Source: Marinobacter sp. HL-58
Lineage (GTDB): Bacteria; Pseudomonadota; Gammaproteobacteria; Pseudomonadales; Oleiphilaceae
DNA: 64,000 nt
Direction: 5' to 3'
Assembly (NCBI RefSeq): GCF_001314605.1
Contig: NZ_LIHP01000018.1
Coordinates: 1-64,000 of the forward strand
The translations under genes were made by a program, and so were the position numbers. The notes beneath the pieces are model-generated. The model searched no databases, was not told the DNA's origin, and worked only from the letters and a program-made list of their open reading frames with translations. Positions 44,124-53,141 of this stretch are shown here, in pieces; position 1 is the stretch's first letter, and each line of letters starts with the position of its first letter.

Positions 44124-45518
44124 ATGACCGAGTCCACAATCAACGCCCTGGTGTCCCCGGAGGGCAGCCTGGAAATCCTCTCCACTTTTGAAGTCAATCG
44201 CCTCAAGGACAAAAGCGAAGGTGGCCTCTACCGACTGTTCCGGCAATGTGCCCTGGCGGTACTCAACACCGGCGTGGAAACCGATGACTGTAAAACCCTG
44301 ATGGAAGCCCACGCAGACTTCGATGTGCGCCTGGTACCCCAGCCAAGGGGCCTGAAACTGGAACTGGTCAATGCCCCGGCCCATGCTTTCGTGGACGGAC
44401 AGATGCTGCGCGCCATCCGTGAACACCTGTTTTCCGTATTGCGGGATATTATCTATTCCTATTCCATTCCCCAGTCTGCAACGGGGCTGCGCCGGGACGA
44501 CCCGGAGGGCATCACCAACCTGATTTTTCATATCCTGCGCAATGCGCGGGTGCTGCAGGCCGGCCGCCACCCGGATCTGGTGGTGTGCTGGGGCGGGCAC
44601 TCCATCAACGAACGGGAATACCAGTACAGCAAGGAAGTGGGGCATCAGCTGGGCCTGCGGGCCCTCAGCATCTGCACCGGCTGTGGCCCCGGTGCCATGA
44701 AAGGGCCGATGAAGGGAGCCACCATCGGCCATGCCAAGCAGAGGGTGAAAAACGGCCGCTACATTGGCCTGACGGAACCGGGCATTATTGGCGCCGAAGC
44801 GCCCAACCCCATCGTTAACGAGCTGGTGATCATGCCGGACATCGAAAAGCGCCTGGAAGCATTCGTCCGCACCGGCCATGGTGTTGTGGTCTTTCCCGGC
44901 GGCGTGGGCACGGCCGAAGAAATTCTCTATCTGCTGGGTATCCTGCTGCATCCGGACAATACAGACCTGCCCTTCCCTGTGGTCTTCACCGGCCAGCCGG
45001 AAAATGCTGAATATTTCGAGATGATCGACCAGTTCATTCGCAACGCACTGGGGGATGAAGCCGCCAACAAATACGAGATCATCATTGATGACCCGGACAG
45101 GGTGGCGCGCACCATGAAACAGGGCATGAAAGATGTGGAAACCTTCCGCCGCGCCATGCAGGACGCATACTATTTCAACTGGATGCTGAAGATTGACCCG
45201 GTATTCCAGCTGCCATTCGAACCCACTCACGAAAGCATGCGGGCCCTGGAGTTACATCGAGACCAGCCGGCCCACCTGATTGCGGCCAACCTGAGAAAGG
45301 CCTTCAGCGGCATTGTCGCCGGTAACGTCAAGGAAAGTGGCATCCGCCAGGTGCAGGAACGCGGGCCTTTCGAGATTGCCGGAGATCCGGCTCTGCTGGC
45401 ACCGCTGGAAGACATGCTGAAGCAATTCGTAACACAGAACAGAATGAAATTGCCGGGCTCGAGTGCCTACGAACCCAGCTACCGGATTGTCAGCGGAGCA
45501 GCCCGGGCTGCTCCCTGA
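44124..45518 (+). CDS. ppnN: Nucleotide 5'-monophosphate nucleosidase PpnN (YgdH)
   Basis: 464 aa (E. coli PpnN 454). Cleaves purine and pyrimidine nucleoside monophosphates to base and ribose-5-phosphate and is stimulated by (p)ppGpp in E. coli. Seen: LEILSTFEVNRLKDKSEGGLYRLF at the N-terminus, and the LOG-family motif VFPGGVGTAEEILYLLGILL (about 265-284), plus CTGCGPGAMKGPMKGATIGH. The ATG at 44124 gives the family start. A GTG at 44091 is possible. Confidence 0.93.
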   Translation: MTESTINALVSPEGSLEILSTFEVNRLKDKSEGGLYRLFRQCALAVLNTGVETDDCKTLMEAHADFDVRLVPQPRGLKLELVNAPAHAFVDGQMLRAIREHLFSVLRDIIYSYSIPQSATGLRRDDPEGITNLIFHILRNARVLQAGRHPDLVVCWGGHSINEREYQYSKEVGHQLGLRALSICTGCGPGAMKGPMKGATIGHAKQRVKNGRYIGLTEPGIIGAEAPNPIVNELVIMPDIEKRLEAFVRTGHGVVVFPGGVGTAEEILYLLGILLHPDNTDLPFPVVFTGQPENAEYFEMIDQFIRNALGDEAANKYEIIIDDPDRVARTMKQGMKDVETFRRAMQDAYYFNWMLKIDPVFQLPFEPTHESMRALELHRDQPAHLIAANLRKAFSGIVAGNVKESGIRQVQERGPFEIAGDPALLAPLEDMLKQFVTQNRMKLPGSSAYEPSYRIVSGAARAAP

Positions 45519-45551
45519 CACGCGAGGGCTCTTGCCTGCCGCTAGAGACGC

Positions 45552-45887
45552 TTACTCGCCGCCATCGGCGGGCAGGCTTGCGTAATAAGCGGCCAGGTTG
45601 GCAATGTCTTCATCACTCAGGCCGGTGGCCTGGCCCTGCATGACGGCAGACTGACCACCGCTGCGCTGCTTGTTCTTGTAGGCCTTGAGTGAAGACACAA
45701 GGTACTGTTCGTTCTGCCCCGCCAGGTTGGGGTAGCCGGGAATGGTGGCGATGCCGTTCTTGCCATGGCAGGCGGCACAAACAGCTGCCTTGGCCTTACC
45801 CGCCTCGGCATCTGCAGCGGTTGCAACAGCAGGAACAGCTGTGCCCAGAGCAAACAGAACAGCAATGGTGTGGTATTTCAGGTTCAT
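45552..45887 (-). CDS. Class I c-type cytochrome, periplasmic
   Basis: 111 aa. Signal peptide ([18 protein letters not shown], cleavage near ATA/ADA), one haem site C37-A-A-C40-H41, and an axial-Met candidate in [33 protein letters not shown] and [11 protein letters not shown] are typical of small soluble cytochromes of the c4/c5/c553 type. An electron shuttle to an oxidase is likely. It could accept electrons from AioB, but it lies 8 kb away and this is only a suggestion. Converges with ppnN. Confidence 0.9.
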   Translation of the reverse strand: MNLKYHTIAVLFALGTAVPAVATAADAEAGKAKAAVCAACHGKNGIATIPGYPNLAGQNEQYLVSSLKAYKNKQRSGGQSAVMQGQATGLSDEDIANLAAYYASLPADGGE

Positions 45888-46058
45888 TGGTTTTACCCTC
45901 TCATCGTTTTGGAACCCGACAGAAAGCCTGAAGGGTGAAATCTGAACGAACTTATAGCACAGTCCGAATCAAGCACAAATGCGATAAATCAATGCATCTT
46001 GCCCGGATGCATAGCATCGCGCCATCCACGCCGGTGTATTAAAAGCGGAGAAGCAAAC

Positions 46059-47162
46059 ATGCCCATTCAGGTCCAGGAATTTGAATGCCGGGAAGGCGCC
46101 ATCGGCCAGATCACCCTGGACGCTCCCGACAACCTGAATGCGCTTTCCGGGTCGATGATCGATGAGATCCAGGCCAGACTGGAACAGTGGCAGGATGCCA
46201 GCCATATCTGCATGGTGATTTTCCGGGGTGCCGGCGACCGCGCCTTCTGCGCCGGTGGCGATATCCGCGAACTTTACGGCGCACTGACGGGCACAGCAGG
46301 CAGCGCCGGAGCGGCAGACTATTTCACCCGGGAGTACCGTCTGGACTACACCATCCATCGGTTCCCCAAACCCGTCATCACCATTGCCCACGGTGCCGTC
46401 ATGGGGGGTGGCGTCGGCATTCTCTCCGCGTCCCGCTACCGGCTGGTCACGCCCGACATCAGACTGGCCATGCCAGAAATCACCATTGGACTGTTCCCTG
46501 ACGTGGGCGCCAGCTGGTTCCTTAACCGCTTGCCCGGCCGGCTCGGTTTGTTCATGGGCCTGACCGGCGCACGGCTGAACACTTCCGATACCTTGCGGGT
46601 CGGGCTTGCCGATATGGCCGTTCTGCCTGAACAGGCCGAGTCACTGGTGGCCCGCCTGCAGGAAGAACGCTGGACCGGTGAGGCTGCCGCCGACGACAGT
46701 CGCCTGTTCCGGCTGATAAAGCAACTGGAGCATCCGGACTACCGGGCATTGCCCGCCAGCGAACTGGCCCGCCATGAACAGAGCATTGCCAGGCTGAGCG
46801 CCGGCGACGAGTTGCCGGAGATTGTTGAAAACCTGTTATCGGCTGATATCGAGGGCGACTGGTGGCAAGCGTGTATGAACAATCTTCGCAGCGGCTGTCC
46901 GGTCACCGCCTGGCTGGTGTGGAACCAGCTTAAAAAGGCCCAGCAGATGTCCCTGAAAGACGTTTTCAGGATGGAGTTGGCGATGGCGATCCGCTGCACC
47001 CGGAGACCGGACCTGCGGGAAGGGATCCGGGCCAGGCTGATTGAAAAGGACAACAGGCCTGCCTGGTCCTTCAAAACCGTGTTAGAGGTTCCCGAAAGTG
47101 TTGTCGAGGAACACTTCCTTCCAGAACTGGATGACAGCAACGACCCCATGGGCCTGGACTGA
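46059..47162 (+). CDS. Enoyl-CoA hydratase/isomerase family, 3-hydroxyisobutyryl-CoA hydrolase-like
   Basis: 367 aa crotonase-fold protein. GQITLDAPDNLNALSGSMI, the oxyanion loop FCAGGDIRELYGAL, AHGAVMGGGVGIL and LAMPEITIGLFPDVGASWFLN are diagnostic of the HIBCH branch; the Glu and Asp of PEITIGLFPDVG are its catalytic residues. It would hydrolyse 3-hydroxyisobutyryl-CoA in valine breakdown. The ATG at 46059 follows GCGGAG. No other valine genes are near, so related acyl-CoAs remain possible. Confidence 0.87.
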   Translation: MPIQVQEFECREGAIGQITLDAPDNLNALSGSMIDEIQARLEQWQDASHICMVIFRGAGDRAFCAGGDIRELYGALTGTAGSAGAADYFTREYRLDYTIHRFPKPVITIAHGAVMGGGVGILSASRYRLVTPDIRLAMPEITIGLFPDVGASWFLNRLPGRLGLFMGLTGARLNTSDTLRVGLADMAVLPEQAESLVARLQEERWTGEAAADDSRLFRLIKQLEHPDYRALPASELARHEQSIARLSAGDELPEIVENLLSADIEGDWWQACMNNLRSGCPVTAWLVWNQLKKAQQMSLKDVFRMELAMAIRCTRRPDLREGIRARLIEKDNRPAWSFKTVLEVPESVVEEHFLPELDDSNDPMGLD

Positions 47163-47173
47163 CCCGGTAGCCG

Positions 47174-47869
47174 TCAGATCTCCGCGCCAGCCTGAACCAG
47201 CAGCATCTCCAGGTCCTGGTTATTGCTGGCCCGGGCGATATCCAGGGCGGTGGTACCGTCAGCACCCCGGTAATTCACGTCGGCACCGGCGGCAACCAGC
47301 ATTTCCGCTGTCAGCAGATCGCCCCCTTCAACGATGTGCATCAGCAGAGAGCGGCCACCCTGGCTGACATTCACATTGGCGCCGGCTGCCAGCAGTACCT
47401 TGACCACAGACAGGTGGCCGTTACGGGCAGCCTGAATCACCGGTGTTGTACCCTCACTGTCTGTCGCATTGACCCGGGCGCCGGCCGACAACAGAAGCTG
47501 AACCAGCCTGCGATGCCCCTCGCCAGCGGCAATCATCAGTGGCGTGACACCATTTGCCGGGGCCCGATCAGGGGCAGCACCTTCACTGAGCAGGAACCAT
47601 GCAATCCTGTCCTCTCCCGCTTTGACAGCTGCCGCCAGCGGCGTTCCCTCTTCTGTCAGGGTATTCAGTGACGCACCAGCGGCCGCCAGTGTTTCCACCT
47701 GATCCAGGTCACCGCTGCTGACCGCAGCCATCAGTGGTGTTTCGGCAACCGATGACTGCCGCTGCTCCAGGTTGGACGGATCGCCGCCCGAGGCGCAGGC
47801 GGTTATCAAGACACTGGCAAGCAGTAACAACAGCAGTTTCGGAAGGATAAAGCCGGATCCCTGGGCCAT
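47174..47869 (-). CDS. Ankyrin-repeat lipoprotein
   Basis: 231 aa. A lipoprotein signal (KLLLLLLASVLITA-C25) anchors it to a membrane. About five or six ankyrin repeats fill residues 43-231, for example TPLMAAVSSGDLDQVETLAAAGASLN, and DGTTALDIARASNNQDLEMLLVQAGA at the end. Ankyrin repeats bind other proteins; a partner is not visible here. It converges with the hydrolase gene (11 bp between stops). Confidence 0.85.
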   Translation of the reverse strand: MAQGSGFILPKLLLLLLASVLITACASGGDPSNLEQRQSSVAETPLMAAVSSGDLDQVETLAAAGASLNTLTEEGTPLAAAVKAGEDRIAWFLLSEGAAPDRAPANGVTPLMIAAGEGHRRLVQLLLSAGARVNATDSEGTTPVIQAARNGHLSVVKVLLAAGANVNVSQGGRSLLMHIVEGGDLLTAEMLVAAGADVNYRGADGTTALDIARASNNQDLEMLLVQAGAEI

Positions 47870-47942
47870 GATGATTTCGTCTCTGTTGATTTATTTTTGC
47901 CGGTATTCTGGTCAGTAAACCCGCCAAATTAAATCGAGCTGT

Positions 47943-50093
47943 TCACAAGTCAGGCCGGTTTTGCAAAATATCGCGAACCAGGGCCCGCAATTCCGCTTCT
48001 CCCGCCTCCCGGCCACGACATTCACCCGCCGCCTGCAACCGGGGCCAGTGCCAGTCCTGGATGACCGCTCTCGTCCACAGACTGGCCTGAGTGCTGGCGG
48101 CCACCAATGCCACCACGCCGGGCTGCATCGTGAGTTTTTTCAGTACCGGCAGCGTTAAATCAAAGCCCCGATACCCGAGGGCAAAACTGTCCAGGTCCCT
48201 GCGGTCATCGTCATTCATGGCACAAACCGTCGGCAAGGTACCCGTGAGCCTGAGCATCAGCCCCGGCTCCGCCTCCGGCCAGTTCAGCGGCACCAGTGTG
48301 AGCCAGTGCTCAGCCAGCCGGCTACGCAAATGCGCTGTCAGCGATTTGCCTGCATCAGACACGCCGTCCAGCATCTGCAGCGGATATTCGCCACTGCTGG
48401 CCTCCCGCTTCAGCCCCAGCCGCACCGGCACCAGCCCGCAACGCTGCCAGAAGCTCACCAGAGTGGCGTTACCACCAAAGCTCGTTCCAACGCCATCCAG
48501 CCCCCGTTCCCGGGCATGGTCCCGGGCTGCGGCCACCAGCGCCTGCCCCAGCCCCCGGTTGCGCCTGTCCCCGCTCACGGCAATCCGCACCACCCGCAAC
48601 AGGCGCTGGCTCGCTGCTTCGGCAAATCCACTGTGGGTGGCCAGTGACTGGGGCAGCAGGTGACCCCGCAAGCGGCGTTTTCCCAGCATCACCTGGTCCG
48701 CCAGCGCCGGGTCCAGGCCACCTTCCACCGTCGCCCAAAGTACACCGGCCAGCACGCCATTACAGGTCAGCCGCCAACTCACCGCCGCCGGGTCGTCCAT
48801 CCACTGGCGCAGGTCCGCCGGCGAGGTGCGGTAATGGGCATCCACCAGCAGGCCAAATGCTTCGTTCAGTTCCTCGTCTGTTGCAGTCCCGGGGCTCCAG
48901 CGCTCAACCATAATGCCCGAGCCAGCAGGCTCTGCAGAAGGCGCTTCCGCATCCAGCAGAAACATCTGCCGCGTCAAAGGCTCCAGTGGGTCCGATGCGG
49001 CCCAGCGGATCGGCGCCGAGAGTGATGCACTGCGCCAATGGGGGGTTTCAGTATCCAGCACTGAACGAAAACGAATGGCAAAGCCACGGCCTGATCCCTC
49101 ATAGCCATGCACCGTGGTGGAGAAGATCACCCTGGGCCAGCCCAGCAATACGCGCTTCAGAAGGTCTGCCGGAACCGCGGCGGCTTCATCCACCATCACC
49201 ACCTCGGCTTCCGGCGTCTCGGCAAGCAACCGGTCCAGGGGCCAGTACTGAAGCCGGCCATCATTGCCCACCACAACATCATCCACAGCCATCTCCGGAC
49301 CGGAGACCTGCCCGGCAGTCAGGCGGGCATGGCGGAACAGCGTTGTCACAGCGCCCGCTTCCGGAGCCGTCACCACCACACGTCGCCGGCCCTCGTTCAA
49401 AAGACGAACCGTCGCCATTCCCAGCGCTGCAGACTTGCCCCGCCCGCGATCCGCCGTCACCACCAGCGGCCGGCGCCGACGCCCCAGCCCGGTTCGGACA
49501 ACGTCCTCCACCAGCGCACGCTGCTCCCCGGTGGCGCCCACCTGAAAAACCCCGTCTGGCCGTGGAACATCCGGAAGTGCCGGATTCGGATTTGTCGCAG
49601 GTTCGACGCGGATCACATCCGGATCACCTCCCAGAATTCCTGCAAGCCGCGCCGCAAAGGGATGCAAACCAGCCTCTTCCAGCCCCGTCCGCCGATAATC
49701 CGGATCCTGGAAACTCCCCCAATCCGCCAGCGGCGGCATCAGCCAGAAAAACAGGCCACCGGCCGAAAGCGTGCCCGACAGGGCCGCAAAACTGTCCGGC
49801 GGATTACCCTGCCAGCCATCCCAGACCACACAGGCCAATTCCTGGCCCAGCCAGCGACGGCCCTCCACCGGTTTAATCGGCGTCAGCGACGATTCCGGCT
49901 GATCACCAGCCGGCCCGGTCCAGACCCCGGGGGTCACCGACAGCGCCGGCAGCACCTCCCGCAGCCACCCGAGAGCGGCCCCGCGATCACCTTCCAGCAA
50001 AACCATTCGCCGCTGCCCGGCGGCCTTCAGCTCAGCTTGCAGCCTCCGCCATCGGGCCACGTCGGCCCCAGGTTTTCCGGTTTCACCCGACAT
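47943..50093 (-). CDS. tmcA: tRNA(Met) cytidine acetyltransferase TmcA
   Basis: 716 aa (E. coli 671). Makes N4-acetylcytidine at the wobble position of elongator tRNA(Met). Domains in order: N-terminal TmcA/DUF1726 region, ATPase with Walker A VTADRGRGKSAALGMA (about 215-230) and VVMVDEAAAVPADLL, GNAT acetyltransferase with GDRRNRGLGQALVAAARDHA (about 510-530), and a tRNA-binding tail. It begins 4 bp after the DUF2237 gene stop, so the two form an operon. Confidence 0.95.
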   Translation of the reverse strand: MSGETGKPGADVARWRRLQAELKAAGQRRMVLLEGDRGAALGWLREVLPALSVTPGVWTGPAGDQPESSLTPIKPVEGRRWLGQELACVVWDGWQGNPPDSFAALSGTLSAGGLFFWLMPPLADWGSFQDPDYRRTGLEEAGLHPFAARLAGILGGDPDVIRVEPATNPNPALPDVPRPDGVFQVGATGEQRALVEDVVRTGLGRRRRPLVVTADRGRGKSAALGMATVRLLNEGRRRVVVTAPEAGAVTTLFRHARLTAGQVSGPEMAVDDVVVGNDGRLQYWPLDRLLAETPEAEVVMVDEAAAVPADLLKRVLLGWPRVIFSTTVHGYEGSGRGFAIRFRSVLDTETPHWRSASLSAPIRWAASDPLEPLTRQMFLLDAEAPSAEPAGSGIMVERWSPGTATDEELNEAFGLLVDAHYRTSPADLRQWMDDPAAVSWRLTCNGVLAGVLWATVEGGLDPALADQVMLGKRRLRGHLLPQSLATHSGFAEAASQRLLRVVRIAVSGDRRNRGLGQALVAAARDHARERGLDGVGTSFGGNATLVSFWQRCGLVPVRLGLKREASSGEYPLQMLDGVSDAGKSLTAHLRSRLAEHWLTLVPLNWPEAEPGLMLRLTGTLPTVCAMNDDDRRDLDSFALGYRGFDLTLPVLKKLTMQPGVVALVAASTQASLWTRAVIQDWHWPRLQAAGECRGREAGEAELRALVRDILQNRPDL

Positions 50094-50097
50094 GCAT

Positions 50098-50478
50098 TCA
50101 GCTCAAATCCACTGCATGGCGTTTGAGATCTTCCAGCTTCGAATACTTCAGCGCTGTCCGATGCGTGGCTCTCAGTTTTACGCGGGGCGCACTGCCTGCC
50201 TCAAAAGCCTCCTGCCAGCGCGATGCGCACAGGCACCAGGAATCGCCTTCCTTAAGTCCCGGAAACCCGAATTCGGGTCGTGGCGTACTCAGGTCATTGC
50301 CCCTGGCGCTGGAAAACTCCAAAAATTCATCTGTGACAACAGCGCAGACAACGTGAGCTCCCAGATCATCCGGTCCAGTGTTACAACACCCATCCCGATA
50401 AAATCCGGTCTCTGGATCCATACCACATATTTCCAGGTTTTCACCCAGCACATTGACTGGTTCAGCTGTAGATGCCAT
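50098..50478 (-). CDS. DUF2237 family protein
   Basis: 126 aa. Begins ASTAEPVNVLGENLEICG and has MDPETGFYRDGCCNTGPDDLG and EGDSWCLCASRWQEAF, the conserved blocks of DUF2237, a small conserved family with unknown role; several cysteines are conserved. AGGAG precedes the ATG at 50478 at proper spacing, so the longer open frame (to 50619), which reads through repeat copy D, is not used. It heads an operon with tmcA. Confidence 0.88.
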   Translation of the reverse strand: MASTAEPVNVLGENLEICGMDPETGFYRDGCCNTGPDDLGAHVVCAVVTDEFLEFSSARGNDLSTPRPEFGFPGLKEGDSWCLCASRWQEAFEAGSAPRVKLRATHRTALKYSKLEDLKRHAVDLS

Positions 50479-50506
50479 GACGTCATTCTCCTGATTCAGG
50501 TAGAGG

Positions 50507-50606
50507 ATTTGGGTGGCCGCTTCCAAAACTGTGCGGAGCCAAGGATGGCGGAGCTCAAGCGTCACATGGACGTGCTTGAGCGTGTTTTGGAAGCGGCCAC
50601 CCAAAT
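50507..50606 (+). repeat. Double-GGA-hairpin element, copy D
   Basis: 23-bp perfect arms (50507-50529 / 50584-50606, starting ATTTGGGTGGCC) enclose a 54-bp core with hairpin 1 around GCC-AAGGAT-GGC, linker CTCAAGC, hairpin 2 CAC-ATGGAC-GTG and end GAGCGT. After one mismatch GAG/CTC pairs again. Unlike the other full copies it lies between divergent genes, 29 bp upstream of DUF2237 and 106 bp upstream of the helicase start, so it could be in a 5' leader. Confidence 0.9.
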
Positions 50607-50711
50607 ACTCCTGCAGCAAACGTGCGGTTCATGCCGTAGACAAACCATAAAACTAGCAGGATTATGCGGCACCAGTATCAGCACTACCAGCCGCCGGGTA
50701 CAATACACGCC

Positions 50712-52994
50712 ATGTCGACCCCAGCCCAAATACCCGAACCCCCCAACCTGCCTGATTACCTCACTGACGAGCAAAGGGCCATCATCACCGCCGGTTTCGA
50801 ACATGCGGTGATAACGGCCGTGGCAGGCAGCGGAAAGACATCCACACTGGCCTGGCGCATCCGCTATCTGCTGGAGCAGGGGCACGACCCGAACCGCATA
50901 CTGGTTCTGATGTTCAATCGCAGCGCAAGGGTGGATTTCGAACGCAAGCTGCAGGATGTGACTCGCGACAGCGGGCTTCCCCTGCCGGAGATCCGCACCT
51001 ACCACGCCATGGGCCTGCGCCTTTACAAACGCTTTGTGCGGGAAGGCTTTCTGCCCGGGTTTTCCGACAAGATCCTCACCGACCAGGAAATCAGCTACCA
51101 GGCCTGGCAACTGACCCGCCGGCTGGCTCCGGAAGACCTGGCGGACGAAATCCGCCGCAACAAGAAAGATTTCGTCGAAACCGCCGTCAACTTCATCGAT
51201 CTGGTGAAAACCACACTCTCCCCCGTGGAGATCGTGTTCGAGGAACTGGGCTATTCCGACAAACACCGCTACCTGATTGACCTGTTCCACAGCTTCGAGC
51301 AATGGCGCAAGTCCCAGAGCCGGATCAGTTACGCCGACATGCTCTACGAGCCGGTGATGGCCATCCATCAGAACCCGCCGTTGCAACGCCTGGTGGGCAA
51401 CAAGATGGACCTGGTGCTGGTTGATGAGTATCAGGACACCAACGAAATACAGCACCTGCTGCTGCGCTACGTGGCCGGAGACCGGGCGCGGGTGACCGTG
51501 GTGGGCGACCCGGACCAGACCATCTACGAATTCCGTGGCGCCAGGCCGGACTTTATCCTCCGGCGTTTCAGCGAGGAATTCGAAAGCCCGCTGGAACAGA
51601 CCCTGAGCTACACCTTCCGCTACGGCCATCAGGTTGCTCTGCTGGCCAACCACCTGATCTGCCATAACACCGGGCGCAAGGATGTGCTCTGTCACTCCCA
51701 CCCGTCCACGCCGGCAACCGGAGTCACCCTGCACCACCAGGACAATGACAGCGATGTCGTTCTGAAACTGCTGCAACCCATGGATGATGCGGCCCTGGGA
51801 AACACAGCCATCCTGTTCCGGGTCTGGAGCCAGAGCGTGCCCATAGAGCTCAAGCTGCTGGCCCGGCAGGTGCCCTATCGCATCGATGCCGGCAAGGGGG
51901 CCCTGTTCAGCCGAGAGGTACAGGCCATCACCAGCCTGCTGATGGTGGTGTCCGGCCGTATTCGCAACCTGCCGGATGAAGACCGGCTCGATATTGCCCG
52001 CCAGCTGCTGCGGTTTCCCCACGTTGGCCTGAAGGAGCCCGAGCTGGAACAGCTGGCACGTTTCCTTGCGGGATTCGGAGACGGCTGGCATGAACGATTG
52101 CTTGCCATGGACTTCGACGCACTCGCTCCCATGGCAGCGAGAAAGCTTCGCAAACTGGGCGAGACGCTGGCACTGCTGGTCAGTTTCAGGGGCTCAGTGG
52201 CAGATCTGATCACCCGATATGCGGATGAAACCGAGCTCTACGAGGGTATCCGCAGTCTTGCACTGACCCACGAAACCGCCGATGAGCGCATCGAGACCAT
52301 CCGCGGCTTCCGGATTTACCTGGCGGGACTGGATGTCAGCCTGGAAGGAGCCCTTGAACACCTCAAGGCCCTGAAAAAACAGGCCGGGGAAAATCGTCGC
52401 GGCGGAGCCCTGCTATCCACCATTCACCGCACCAAGGGCCTGGAATGGCCAACGGTGATCCTGCCCGGGCTGCAGGAAAAGTACCTGCCCTACAGCCCCC
52501 GCGCCCAGGACGACCCGAAGGCGTTTCTGGAGAGTGAACGACGGCTGCTCTACGTGGCCATCACCCGCACCCGGAAACAGCTGCACCTGATTACCCGCCC
52601 TTCCGGGGCGAAACCACACCTCGAAGGCGACCATGGCCCCAGCCGGTTTGTGGATGAGCTCTGCTTTCCCCTGTCCCGGGAGTTCGGGCAATGGCTGGAC
52701 AAGCGCAGTGTTGACGCAGACAGTACGGTAACAACCACCGCACCCGTGACGGCAACCGGTATTCGGTATGCGTCCCGGGAGGGCGTCATTCTGAACGGCA
52801 GCAGTGAAACCCCGGAGGCACGGACAGCGCCGGTCTGGGCCAGCGCCCGTCTCAGCCACGCCATTTTCGGGGCCGGCGCTGTTATCGCCGAGGACGACAG
52901 TTCCTTTGAAGTCAGGTTTGATAATGGTGAGACTCTGAACTTCAGCAAGAAAAGCGCTCATCTCTACTTTACGGTGCCCAGCGAAGACGCCTGA
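50712..52994 (+). CDS. UvrD/Rep-family ATP-dependent DNA helicase
   Basis: 760 aa SF1A helicase, distinct from the UvrD at 37-39 kb. Seen: ITAVAGSGKTSTLAWRI (Walker A, about 33), LVDEYQDTNEIQHLLL (motif II), VGDPDQTIYEFRGA (III), TIHRTKGLEWPTVIL (V) and YVAITRTRKQLH (VI). The tail AIFGAGAVIAEDDSSFEVRF resembles the Tudor-like C-terminus of UvrD. Start at ATG 50712, or at 50664, which has AGGA but too close. Repair or replication restart role is inferred from family. Confidence 0.88.
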   Translation: MSTPAQIPEPPNLPDYLTDEQRAIITAGFEHAVITAVAGSGKTSTLAWRIRYLLEQGHDPNRILVLMFNRSARVDFERKLQDVTRDSGLPLPEIRTYHAMGLRLYKRFVREGFLPGFSDKILTDQEISYQAWQLTRRLAPEDLADEIRRNKKDFVETAVNFIDLVKTTLSPVEIVFEELGYSDKHRYLIDLFHSFEQWRKSQSRISYADMLYEPVMAIHQNPPLQRLVGNKMDLVLVDEYQDTNEIQHLLLRYVAGDRARVTVVGDPDQTIYEFRGARPDFILRRFSEEFESPLEQTLSYTFRYGHQVALLANHLICHNTGRKDVLCHSHPSTPATGVTLHHQDNDSDVVLKLLQPMDDAALGNTAILFRVWSQSVPIELKLLARQVPYRIDAGKGALFSREVQAITSLLMVVSGRIRNLPDEDRLDIARQLLRFPHVGLKEPELEQLARFLAGFGDGWHERLLAMDFDALAPMAARKLRKLGETLALLVSFRGSVADLITRYADETELYEGIRSLALTHETADERIETIRGFRIYLAGLDVSLEGALEHLKALKKQAGENRRGGALLSTIHRTKGLEWPTVILPGLQEKYLPYSPRAQDDPKAFLESERRLLYVAITRTRKQLHLITRPSGAKPHLEGDHGPSRFVDELCFPLSREFGQWLDKRSVDADSTVTTTAPVTATGIRYASREGVILNGSSETPEARTAPVWASARLSHAIFGAGAVIAEDDSSFEVRFDNGETLNFSKKSAHLYFTVPSEDA

Positions 52995-53141
52995 GTACAA
53001 TTGCCGACCCGCCATCCGCAATCATTCTTTGTGTCTTTGAATCCTGTAACGTAAATTCCACGTAAGTACGTATTAACGGAGCTTTATGAGAGAGTTACGC
53101 CAGATTTTTATCAATAACGATAACCGAACAGGAGGTTCTGC

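Noticed and set aside
50562..52091. A 509-codon open frame antisense to the second helicase gene
   Set aside because: It starts inside helicase coding sequence, runs through repeat copy D and has no recognisable domain.
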